Assembly: GCA_027858865.1 (NCBI GenBank)
Contig: JAQIBW010000202.1
Location: 1 to 5,494 of the forward strand
DNA length: 5,494 nt
Reading direction: 5' to 3'
Source: Sulfurimonas sp.
GTDB lineage: Bacteria > Campylobacterota > Campylobacteria > Campylobacterales > Sulfurimonadaceae
Made by a program: the position numbers and the translations under genes. Below are positions 1-5,494 of this stretch, piece by piece; position 1 is the stretch's first letter; each line of letters opens with the position of its first letter. The notes under the pieces were generated by a model, which saw nothing but the letters and a program-made list of their open reading frames with translations, was not told the origin of the DNA and searched no databases.

Positions 1-57
1 AGTAAACCCTATACGACTGAAGCCTTCTTTTGCTATTAGTAAAAGATTATTGTTCAT
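1..57 (-). CDS. Phosphatidylserine decarboxylase-family protein, N-terminus only (partial)
   Basis: A reading frame opens inside the end of ftsH and stays open to the left edge, giving 19 residues, MNNNLLLIAKEGFSRIGFT. The IAKEG-(F/W/Y) pattern right after the start is typical of short phosphatidylserine decarboxylase proenzymes, where it precedes the first membrane segment. These enzymes decarboxylate phosphatidylserine to phosphatidylethanolamine at the inner membrane. A decarboxylase-related gene after ftsH, followed by pssA, is what I recall from Campylobacter, so context agrees. The start is ambiguous. An in-frame ATG two codons upstream (base 63) has an AAGAAG about 9 bases before it, while the ATG at 57 has only GAAG abutting it. 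Either way the gene overlaps ftsH by 11 or 17 bases, which suggests translational coupling. The catalytic part is outside the window, so the function rests on a short motif plus gene order. Confidence 0.6.
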   Translation of the reverse strand, partial: MNNNLLLIAKEGFSRIGFT

Positions 58-2032
58 CTTCATTTGTGCTATCTTCTTTTTTGATATCTTTTTCTGACAT
101 TTTAGCATCCTCTTTTAACTCTTCTTCTATATCATCAACTCCAATAGAAACTTTTGATACCATATCATTAACTTTTTCAAAATTTATAATAATATCTCTT
201 ACTTCCTCACCAGTAATATTTTCTTTTTTGTAAAGTAAAGCTACCATTTCTTCTATAGCACCTTTATATTCTTCTAGACGAGTTACAACAGTTTCATAAT
301 GCTCAGTTAAAGATGTCTTAATAAATTCATCCATATTCTCAGCCATTTTATCACTGTACTCTCGCGTAGCTTGTTGTCCACCACCTAGGAAAGATTGTCT
401 GCTTTTCTCCAGTACCATAAGACCGGCTACATCACTCATACCATAGTTTTGAACCATAGATTTAATTATGTCTGTTGCTCTCTCTAGGTCATTACCTGCA
501 CCAGTAGAGATTTCACCGATAAATACTTGCTCAGCAGCACGACCACCGAGTAGTACATCTACTTCTGCCCATAACTCATGACGCTGCATCATGAATTTGT
601 TTTCTTCTGGTTTATTCAGTGTATAACCAAGAGCAGCAAGACCACGTGGAACTATAGAAACTTTAGAAACTTTTTTAGCTCCCACTGTTGTCTCAGCTAA
701 AAGTGCATGGCCACTCTCGTGATAAGCTACAATTTTTTTCTCTTTAGGATTGATTCGGCGAGATTTTTTTGCAAGTCCTGCAATAGCTCTCTCAACTGAT
801 TCAAATAAATCTTTTTGCTTAACCGTTTTTTGACTTTTTCTACCAGCTAAGAGGGCTGCTTCATTTATGATATTTGCCAAATCTGCTCCTGCTAGACCAG
901 CAGTTAAACGAGCAATTTCTTCAATCTCTACGTCATCATCCATTTTTACATTTTTCATATGTACTTTAAGTATTTTTATACGACCTTCATAATCTGGTTT
1001 ATCAACAAGAACCTGTCTGTCAAAACGACCAGGACGAAGAAGTGCAGCGTCAAGAACCTCTGGTCTATTTGTAGCAGCTAGTATAATAATAGGAGTATCT
1101 GTCCCAAAACCATCCATCTCTGCAAGAAGTTGATTTAGAGTTTGTTCTCTCTCATCATTACCACCCATCATACCACCAGCAGCACGACTCTTACCAATAG
1201 CATCTATCTCATCTATAAATATTATACTAGGAGCATCTTTTTTAGCTTGCTCAAACAAATCACGAACACGAGCTGCACCAACACCAACAAACATCTCTAT
1301 AAAACTAGAACCGCTCACTGAGAAAAATGGAACATCAGCTTCGCCTGCAACTGCTTTTGCTAAAAGAGTCTTACCTGTACCGGGAGCACCAACTAAAAGT
1401 ACACCTTTAGGAATTTTTGCACCGATTTCTACATAACGTGCCGGATATTTCAAAAAGTCAACAATCTCTTGAACTTCTTCTTTTGCCTCTTCGACGCCTG
1501 CTACATCATCAAACTTAGTACTTGGTTTTTCTGAGTTAACCATTTTTTTAGAATTTCCCATTCCTAAAATACCACCACCCATACTTTTTTGCATTCTACC
1601 TGCAAAAAACATCCATATTGCGATAATTATTAGAAATGGAAATAGCCAACCAAACATCTCTGTAAACCAGTTTGTTTCACTAAAACCCGTATATTCTATG
1701 CCTTGCTTATCTAATAGTTCAACGAGGTTAGTATCACCCCTTACAATTCTAGTAGTATATACTGAACCGTCTGTTGCGACAGCTTTGATATAACTTTGTC
1801 CAATACTTACTTTTGAAACAGCTTTACTTTCTACTAAAGTTTTTAGCTCCGAGTAACTTACCTGCTTTGTTTTCCTATTTGCAGTAGCACCGTTATCTAA
1901 TCCTGTTCCTTCTCCAACAAGCACTTTAAATAGCAAGATTATTACTACCGAAAATATCGCAAAAGTTATTAATGGATTATTGTTAAAAAAATTGTTATTT
2001 TTATTATCATTGTTCGAATTTTTGTTTGACAT
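47..2032 (-). CDS. ftsH: ATP-dependent zinc metalloprotease FtsH
   Basis: Membrane-anchored AAA+ protease that pulls misassembled membrane proteins and short-lived regulators into a hexameric chamber and degrades them. At 661 residues it is full length for the family. Visible in order: an Asn-rich cytoplasmic N-terminus (11 Asn in the first 20 residues), membrane segment 1 (about 21-39), a small periplasmic domain (about 40-125), membrane segment 2 (about 127-144), and the AAA module with Walker A GAPGTGKT (215-222), pore motif FVG (248-250), Walker B IIFIDEID (270-277), and the second region of homology with arginine fingers R336 and R339. The M41 protease domain follows, with HESGH (438-442; zinc ligands H438 and H442, catalytic E439) and the probable third zinc ligand D515. 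The C-terminus is acidic and highly charged (about 632-661). The ATG follows prmA by 14 bases and has GAAAGAG 7 bases upstream. All catalytic residues are intact, so it should be active. Confidence 0.98.
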   Translation of the reverse strand: MSNKNSNNDNKNNNFFNNNPLITFAIFSVVIILLFKVLVGEGTGLDNGATANRKTKQVSYSELKTLVESKAVSKVSIGQSYIKAVATDGSVYTTRIVRGDTNLVELLDKQGIEYTGFSETNWFTEMFGWLFPFLIIIAIWMFFAGRMQKSMGGGILGMGNSKKMVNSEKPSTKFDDVAGVEEAKEEVQEIVDFLKYPARYVEIGAKIPKGVLLVGAPGTGKTLLAKAVAGEADVPFFSVSGSSFIEMFVGVGAARVRDLFEQAKKDAPSIIFIDEIDAIGKSRAAGGMMGGNDEREQTLNQLLAEMDGFGTDTPIIILAATNRPEVLDAALLRPGRFDRQVLVDKPDYEGRIKILKVHMKNVKMDDDVEIEEIARLTAGLAGADLANIINEAALLAGRKSQKTVKQKDLFESVERAIAGLAKKSRRINPKEKKIVAYHESGHALLAETTVGAKKVSKVSIVPRGLAALGYTLNKPEENKFMMQRHELWAEVDVLLGGRAAEQVFIGEISTGAGNDLERATDIIKSMVQNYGMSDVAGLMVLEKSRQSFLGGGQQATREYSDKMAENMDEFIKTSLTEHYETVVTRLEEYKGAIEEMVALLYKKENITGEEVRDIIINFEKVNDMVSKVSIGVDDIEEELKEDAKMSEKDIKKEDSTNEDEQ

Positions 2033-2046
2033 TCTTTATCTCTTTC

Positions 2047-2874
2047 TTATTTTCTTTTTAGGACAAGTGTTATCCACTCATCTACTGCTATTCTCTCAAT
2101 TATTTCACAATCTTTGTAAAAACCTAAAACCTTACTCTCATACTTATCTAAAATACCTGATAAAATTAATATACCATCATCTTTTAAAGCACTTTTCAAG
2201 TCTTTGGCGATAATTGTAAGTACATCAGCAACTATATTTGCTACTACTATATCATATTTTAAAGAGCTTAATGAGCATGAACCTTCCCATATTTTTGAAA
2301 ATGCTATATTGTTTAACTTAGCATTTTCTATACTATTGCTAACAGATACAGGGTCAGTATCACAAGCTTCTACAATTGCTTTTAACTTTATTGCTGCAAT
2401 ACCTAGTATACCACTACCACAACCTACATCAATTAGAGTGTCTCCCTCTTTTACATACTTAGAGATTGCTCTTAATGACGAAGCTGTTGTCGGATGATGA
2501 CCAGTTCCAAAAGCTAAAGCTGGATCGATGGCAATGTTAATTAAGTCTGGATTTTCTTCATCCCAAGTAGGATGTATATAAAATTTATCTATAGCAAGGG
2601 GTGTAATACTTTTTTGATAAAGTTCAACCCAGTCACTGTTTTTAAGTTTTTTCTGCTCACATTCAAGCTCTATTGTCTCACCTAAAGCTTTTTGTAAGGC
2701 CTCACAGAACTGTTCAAGTCCCCATATAATAGTATCAAGTTCATCTTCACTTCTTACAATAAAACCAGAATCTGACTCCTCAAAGCCTACTGGTATCGTA
2801 TCGTGCAAAAAGTCAGTAAATAACTCCTTGTGAGATGAAACTTTAACTACTAACTCGTAGTAGTATTCCTGCAT
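2047..2874 (-). CDS. prmA: Ribosomal protein L11 methyltransferase PrmA
   Basis: SAM-dependent methyltransferase that methylates amino groups of ribosomal protein L11 in the cytoplasm. The 275 residues comprise an N-terminal substrate-recognition region (about 1-60), a linker, and a Rossmann-type catalytic domain. Diagnostic motifs are the PrmA signature FGTGHHPTT (122-130), SAM-binding motif I DVGCGSG (149-155), an acidic motif II stretch CDTDP (171-175), and the NIVADVL motif IV equivalent (213-219). It is slightly shorter than the enterobacterial protein (about 293 residues), as expected for Campylobacterota. The ATG overlaps the cheY stop by one base (TAATG), an in-frame TGA lies two codons upstream so no longer start is possible, and there is no good Shine-Dalgarno. 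Translation therefore probably depends on ribosomes re-initiating after cheY. Confidence 0.95.
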   Translation of the reverse strand: MQEYYYELVVKVSSHKELFTDFLHDTIPVGFEESDSGFIVRSEDELDTIIWGLEQFCEALQKALGETIELECEQKKLKNSDWVELYQKSITPLAIDKFYIHPTWDEENPDLINIAIDPALAFGTGHHPTTASSLRAISKYVKEGDTLIDVGCGSGILGIAAIKLKAIVEACDTDPVSVSNSIENAKLNNIAFSKIWEGSCSLSSLKYDIVVANIVADVLTIIAKDLKSALKDDGILILSGILDKYESKVLGFYKDCEIIERIAVDEWITLVLKRK

Positions 2875-3248
2875 TACTCAGTAATACCCATTACTGCACC
2901 AAGTTTCTCTTTTAGAACCTGGGGAGTAAATGGCTTAACTATATAGTTATTTACACCTGCTTTAAGTGCAGTAATAACCTCTGATTTACCACCTTCTGTT
3001 GTAACCATAATAATAGGAGTGTCTTTAAAGCGCTCATCAGCACGAACTTTTTTAACTAATTCAAGTCCATTCATCTCCGGCATATTCCAATCAGTAATTA
3101 ACATCTCAATATCTGGATTAGAATCCATTTGAGCCCAGCCTTCAAGACCATCAGCCCCTTCCAAAATGTCTTTATAACCTAAGCGAGCCAAAGTATTTTT
3201 AATAATACGGCGCATCGTAGAACTATCATCAACTACAAGTAATTTCAA
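2874..3248 (-). CDS. cheY: Chemotaxis response regulator CheY (TTG start)
   Basis: Single-domain receiver of 124 residues. It is phosphorylated by CheA and then binds the flagellar switch to change rotation. All receiver residues are present: acidic pocket D7/D8, phosphoacceptor D53 in TDWNMPEMNG, T83, Y102 and K105 in NYIVKPF. The spacings D53-T83 (30), T83-Y102 (19) and Y102-K105 (3) equal those of Escherichia coli CheY, and the aromatic W54 right after D53 also matches, so this is a motility CheY rather than a generic receiver. No DNA-binding output domain follows. The first codon is TTG: the preceding codons encode no ATG or GTG, and an AAAGGA ribosome binding site sits 6 bases before it. 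The resulting start MKLLVVDDSS is the family N-terminus. No cheA, cheW or receptor gene is nearby, so it works with partners encoded elsewhere. Confidence 0.96.
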   Translation of the reverse strand: MKLLVVDDSSTMRRIIKNTLARLGYKDILEGADGLEGWAQMDSNPDIEMLITDWNMPEMNGLELVKKVRADERFKDTPIIMVTTEGGKSEVITALKAGVNNYIVKPFTPQVLKEKLGAVMGITE

Positions 3249-3254
3249 TAGAAA

Positions 3255-3260
3255 TCCTTT
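3255..3260 (-). promoter_or_regulatory. Ribosome binding site of cheY
   Basis: On the coding strand this reads AAAGGA, followed by a 6-base spacer TTTCTA and then TTG AAA TTA. The near-ideal match and spacing fix the start of cheY at the TTG and may compensate for the weak initiation codon. Confidence 0.8.
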
Positions 3261-3278
3261 TTTTAAAATATATTTTGC

Positions 3279-3309
3279 AAAATTTATACTCTAATAATAG
3301 CTAAATTTT
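3279..3309. repeat. AT-rich inverted repeat between hisA and cheY
   Basis: The arms AAAATTTA (3279-3286) and TAAATTTT (3302-3309) are perfect 8-base inverted repeats around a 15-base spacer. They lie in the only sizeable spacer of the window. No GC-rich stem or T-tail is present, so it is a poor intrinsic terminator. It could be an operator overlapping the cheY promoter, or chance in a very AT-rich stretch. Confidence 0.35.
3283..3299 (-). promoter_or_regulatory. Candidate cheY-prmA-ftsH promoter (-10 region)
   Basis: The coding strand reads TATTATTAGAGTATAAA here, giving two possible -10 hexamers: TATAAA (3283-3288) and TATTAT (3294-3299). With the first, transcription would start about 28 bases before the cheY TTG. 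Upstream lies an A-rich run just after the hisA stop. No clear -35 is visible, which is common for the vegetative promoters of Campylobacterota. A sigma-28 or sigma-54 flagellar promoter is not apparent. In such AT-rich DNA a TATAAA match has limited weight. Confidence 0.4.
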
Positions 3310-3322
3310 TATTTTTTTTCCA

Positions 3323-4033
3323 TTAATCAAGAAGTTTAAACATCTTTGGTAAATCTAATCTACCTTCATAATAAGCCTTGCCAATAATAACACCGTCAAC
3401 TTCTTTCGTTGCAATTAGGGCTTCAATATCGCTAGCATCTTTAACACCACCGCTAGCAATAGTACTAATGCCGCTTGCTCTTGCTATATCCAAAGTAAAT
3501 TCTACATTTACTCCGCTTAGTGTTCCATCTTTACCTACATCAGTACATATGATAGCTTCAACCCCTGCATCTGCAAACTCTTTTGCTAAATCAGTGGCTT
3601 TCATACTACTTACTTCACCCCATCCCTCAACCGCCACAAATCCATCTATTGCATCTATACCGACTGCTATTGGGTATTTTGCTGCCATGTCTCTTACAAA
3701 TTGAGGGTCTTTAACTGCGATTGATCCTAAGATTATTCTGTCAATTCCAATTTCTAACATTTTTTGAATTGTCGCTTCATCACGGATACCACCGCCTAGT
3801 TCCAACTTAACATTACAGTTTTGTCTAATTTTTATAATCTGTTCTAAATTTTTAGGCTCTCCTGCAAAAGCACCATTTAAATCAACTATATGCACCCACT
3901 CTGCACCCATTTCTTCAAATGTTTTTACTAATGACCAAGGCTCATCTGAGTAAATCTTTGCACTATCCATCAAACCTTTTGTTAGTCTAACTGCTTTTCC
4001 GTCTTTTAAATCTATCGCTGGGTAAAGTGTCAT
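3323..4033 (-). CDS. hisA: ProFAR isomerase HisA (histidine biosynthesis)
   Basis: 1-(5-phosphoribosyl)-5-[(5-phosphoribosylamino)methylideneamino]imidazole-4-carboxamide isomerase, the fourth step of histidine synthesis, an Amadori rearrangement in the cytoplasm that makes PRFAR for HisH/HisF. The 236-residue length is normal for this (beta-alpha)8 barrel. Catalytic D8 (in YPAIDLKDGKAVRL) and D127 (in VGIDAIDG) are present, as is T164 (in ICTDVGKDGTLSG), in the same positions as in the Thermotoga enzyme. Two phosphate-binding loops are visible, LELGGGIR (77-84) and the IASGGV loop (192-197), with IIGKAYY (216-222) near the end. The C-D-V-G-K-D-G-T-x-x-G segment favours HisA over its paralogue HisF. 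The ATG follows the hisH stop directly (TAGATG). hisF is not adjacent. Confidence 0.97.
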   Translation of the reverse strand: MTLYPAIDLKDGKAVRLTKGLMDSAKIYSDEPWSLVKTFEEMGAEWVHIVDLNGAFAGEPKNLEQIIKIRQNCNVKLELGGGIRDEATIQKMLEIGIDRIILGSIAVKDPQFVRDMAAKYPIAVGIDAIDGFVAVEGWGEVSSMKATDLAKEFADAGVEAIICTDVGKDGTLSGVNVEFTLDIARASGISTIASGGVKDASDIEALIATKEVDGVIIGKAYYEGRLDLPKMFKLLD

Positions 4034-4645
4034 CTATAATCCTATAAAATTTTCTAAAATATGTAAACCATTTTTATGGCTTTTTTCTGGATGGGGTTGT
4101 ATTCCCATTACATTATTATGAGCTACAGCTGATGTAAAATCATAACCATAATTTGTAGTCCCTATAATGTCTTCTTTATTTGTACAGTTCACATGATATG
4201 TATGTACAAAGTACAGATAATGTTCTTCATCTAAGTTCTCAAATAATGGATGTTGTGAAGTAAACATTTTGTTCCAGCCCATATGTGGAATCTTTAAAGG
4301 CTCGCTAAACTTACTACTGTCAAAAGCGGTTACACTACCTTTAATAAGTCCTAAACCTTCATGCTTCCCAAATTCTTCACTACTTTCAAAAAGTAGTTGC
4401 ATACCAAGACAGATGCCAAGCATATACTTACCGCTTGCAGCATAGTCTCTTAAAGCTTCAATCATATTTCTCTCGCGTAGATGAGTCATCGCATCAGGAA
4501 ATGCACCAACTCCGGGGAGAATAAGTTTGTCATAATCTTTAAACTTACTTGGGTCACTCTCTATAACTGTATCTTCACCCAGCTTTGCAAATGCATTTTG
4601 TACACTTGCTAGATTTCCCATATTATAATCAACTATTGCTATCAT
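4034..4645 (-). CDS. hisH: Imidazole glycerol phosphate synthase, glutaminase subunit HisH
   Basis: Class I glutamine amidotransferase subunit that hydrolyses glutamine and channels ammonia to HisF, which converts PRFAR to imidazole glycerol phosphate and AICAR. The 203 residues match the family length. The start MIAIVDYNMGNLASV is characteristic, the oxyanion-hole loop PGVGAFPDAM is at 44-53, the nucleophile C79 lies in LGICLGMQLLF, and H185 and E187 complete the triad in QPHPEKS. The HMGWN motif (121-125) that contacts HisF is intact. The residue before the catalytic His is Pro (184) where most members I know have Phe. The ATG lies in an ATGA overlap with the end of the upstream sensor-like gene and has only a weak ribosome binding site, suggesting coupling. 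The end of this gene carries the hisA ribosome binding site. Confidence 0.97.
   Translation of the reverse strand: MIAIVDYNMGNLASVQNAFAKLGEDTVIESDPSKFKDYDKLILPGVGAFPDAMTHLRERNMIEALRDYAASGKYMLGICLGMQLLFESSEEFGKHEGLGLIKGSVTAFDSSKFSEPLKIPHMGWNKMFTSQHPLFENLDEEHYLYFVHTYHVNCTNKEDIIGTTNYGYDFTSAVAHNNVMGIQPHPEKSHKNGLHILENFIGL
4040..4043 (-). promoter_or_regulatory. Ribosome binding site of hisA inside hisH
   Basis: AGGA on the coding strand lies within the last codons of hisH, 6 bases before the hisA ATG. This lets hisA be translated both by fresh initiation and by ribosomes finishing hisH. Confidence 0.65.
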
Positions 4646-5494
4646 GAATCATTTTTCACTTTTGTAAATTTTATATATACCGCTAAACTTGTTATTAGTA
4701 GTGCTACCCCACCGATAATATACATTGCATACATCAACATTTGTGGATCTGTAATGGCAAACTTAAACACCAACATTAAAGCTTCAATAGATAAGGCAAT
4801 AATAATAGAGCCTAAAAATTTGACCATTGTCTTATGTGGACCAGAAATATTTTGCTCTTTATGCCGTCCGAGTATCTCTTCTTCTATAAGAGTTTTTGCT
4901 AAGTCAAATATTGCTAAAGATAAGGTTAACAGAATCGTGGCTTTAAACATATCATCTATAACTAATTTAGAAACTGTTATTTCATTAATAAAGAAACTTT
5001 TTATGCCGTAAGCAAAAAGTAACAAGGCTACTGCAATTAATGCAAATGCAAACATAGCATATGAAATTTTAAATAACCTAGAGAAAAACAAATCCGATGT
5101 ATTTAAATGAGCAATTTTCAGAACTTCATCTAGAGGCATATCCAAGCAAGCTACATATTTAAGATGTCCATCTTCACAGAAAATCGGCTGAGATGCAGTA
5201 ACAGTTAACTCTTGTGTTATTAAAGATGGATAAGGATCTGTAATAGTACATCTTTCTTCTCTTACAGCTCTATAGTAGTAAGCACGATCAGCTCTGATTT
5301 TTCCAACGTCATCATCTATCTGCTTGTCAGCAGTATATGTTGGACTTATCTGAACACCTTTATTATCTAGAAGATATACACCTTCACACTTCTCTAAATC
5401 AGCTTTTATCTTTAAAAGACGAGGCATAATCATTTCTACACTTAATGAAGGAAGTCTATTTGGAATGTTTTTAGAAAATAGATAACAGAAATAC
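4642..5494 (-). CDS. PDC/Cache sensor-like protein with four membrane segments (5' end missing)
   Basis: The frame is open to the right edge. The Met codons at 5433 and 5427 are internal, because 20 upstream codons (YFCYLFSKNIPNRLPSLSVE) continue the same helix. Of the 283 visible residues, about 1-130 look like a PDC/Cache ligand-binding fold: a long helix, the strand EGVYLLDNKGVQIS (27-40), a RAYYYRAV segment (70-77), TDPYPS (85-90), LTVTASQPI (96-104) and a closing strand YVACLDMPL (113-121). Four hydrophobic segments follow at about 141-163, 183-203, 223-245 and 252-274, then a short basic tail. Acidic residues sit inside or at the edge of segments 2 and 3 (D197, E237). No HAMP, kinase, GGDEF or methyl-accepting domain follows, so what it signals to is unknown. 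Five Cys fall in the sensor part. The four-helix half loosely resembles PsiE-like membrane proteins, which is only an impression. It overlaps hisH by ATGA. Confidence 0.75.
   Translation of the reverse strand, partial: YFCYLFSKNIPNRLPSLSVEMIMPRLLKIKADLEKCEGVYLLDNKGVQISPTYTADKQIDDDVGKIRADRAYYYRAVREERCTITDPYPSLITQELTVTASQPIFCEDGHLKYVACLDMPLDEVLKIAHLNTSDLFFSRLFKISYAMFAFALIAVALLLFAYGIKSFFINEITVSKLVIDDMFKATILLTLSLAIFDLAKTLIEEEILGRHKEQNISGPHKTMVKFLGSIIIALSIEALMLVFKFAITDPQMLMYAMYIIGGVALLITSLAVYIKFTKVKNDS

Noticed and set aside
30..233. Plus-strand open frame of 67 codons, Ser/Phe/Ile-rich
   Set aside because: It lies entirely antisense to the ftsH 3' end, its composition is what the complement of acidic Glu/Lys-rich codons gives, and it has no recognisable motif.
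1980..2213. Plus-strand frame of 77 codons that looks like a Leu-rich hydrophobic membrane peptide
   Set aside because: The Leu/Phe richness is the mirror of the Asn/Lys codons of the ftsH start and the Lys-rich end of prmA. No ribosome binding site or conserved pattern is visible.
2204..2497. Plus-strand frame of 97 codons
   Set aside because: It is fully antisense to the PrmA catalytic domain, whose motifs are intact on the other strand.
2874..2884. Palindrome TTACTCAGTAA at the cheY-prmA junction
   Set aside because: It is an 11-base palindrome made of the cheY stop codon and its last codons. It is too short and too constrained by coding to call an operator.
3303..3322. Intrinsic terminator after hisA, or a phase-variable homopolymer (run of eight A on the coding strand)
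   Set aside because: There is no GC stem and no T-run after a hairpin on the coding strand. The A-run is outside any gene and short, and is better read as ordinary AT-rich spacer.
3378..3704. Plus-strand frame of 108 codons, Ser/Ala/Pro-rich
   Set aside because: It is fully antisense to hisA and has the composition expected of a complement frame.
4754..5011. Plus-strand frame of 85 codons
   Set aside because: It is antisense to the membrane segments of the sensor-like gene and has no independent support.
4642..5433. Complete sensor gene starting at the ATG at 5433
   Set aside because: The same frame continues 20 codons further to the window edge with sequence that fits the sensor-domain helix, so this Met is internal and the gene is truncated by the window.

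Overview
The window is low in GC and all of its genes lie on the minus strand, so the biological reading order runs from the right edge to the left. It looks like a chromosomal core region of a Campylobacterota (epsilonproteobacterial) genome, most likely Sulfurimonas or a close relative. The reasons are the gene block cheY-prmA-ftsH followed by a phosphatidylserine decarboxylase-like start, which I recall from Campylobacter and Helicobacter, the protein sequences themselves (a 124-residue CheY with the phosphoacceptor at D53, and an Asn-rich N-terminus on FtsH), and AT-rich spacers. The genus is inference.

Layout in transcription order. (1) 5494-4642: a PDC/Cache-type sensor-like membrane protein whose 5' end lies beyond the right edge. 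Only 283 residues are visible: a Cache-like domain followed by four membrane segments and no output domain. (2) 4645-4034: hisH, overlapping the sensor gene by ATGA. (3) 4033-3323: hisA, starting on the base right after the hisH stop. (4) A 74-base AT-rich gap (3249-3322) with a candidate promoter and an inverted repeat. (5) 3248-2874: cheY, which starts with TTG behind a strong ribosome binding site. (6) 2874-2047: prmA, sharing one base with the cheY stop (TAATG). (7) 2032-47: ftsH, 14 bases after prmA. (8) 57 (or 63)-1: the first codons of a phosphatidylserine decarboxylase-family gene, overlapping the ftsH end and running off the left edge. No gene-free stretch exceeds 74 bases.

There seem to be two tightly packed transcription units: sensor-hisH-hisA, and cheY-prmA-ftsH-psd-like. 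No convincing terminator separates them, so read-through is possible. The first combines two steps of histidine synthesis with a membrane protein of unknown job. The second mixes chemotaxis output, ribosomal protein methylation, membrane proteolysis and phospholipid synthesis, a conserved grouping without an obvious shared pathway.

I see no new defence system, mobile element, RNA gene or CRISPR array. The part least explained by known biology is the Cache plus four-helix membrane protein at the right edge, in particular which side of the membrane its sensor domain faces.
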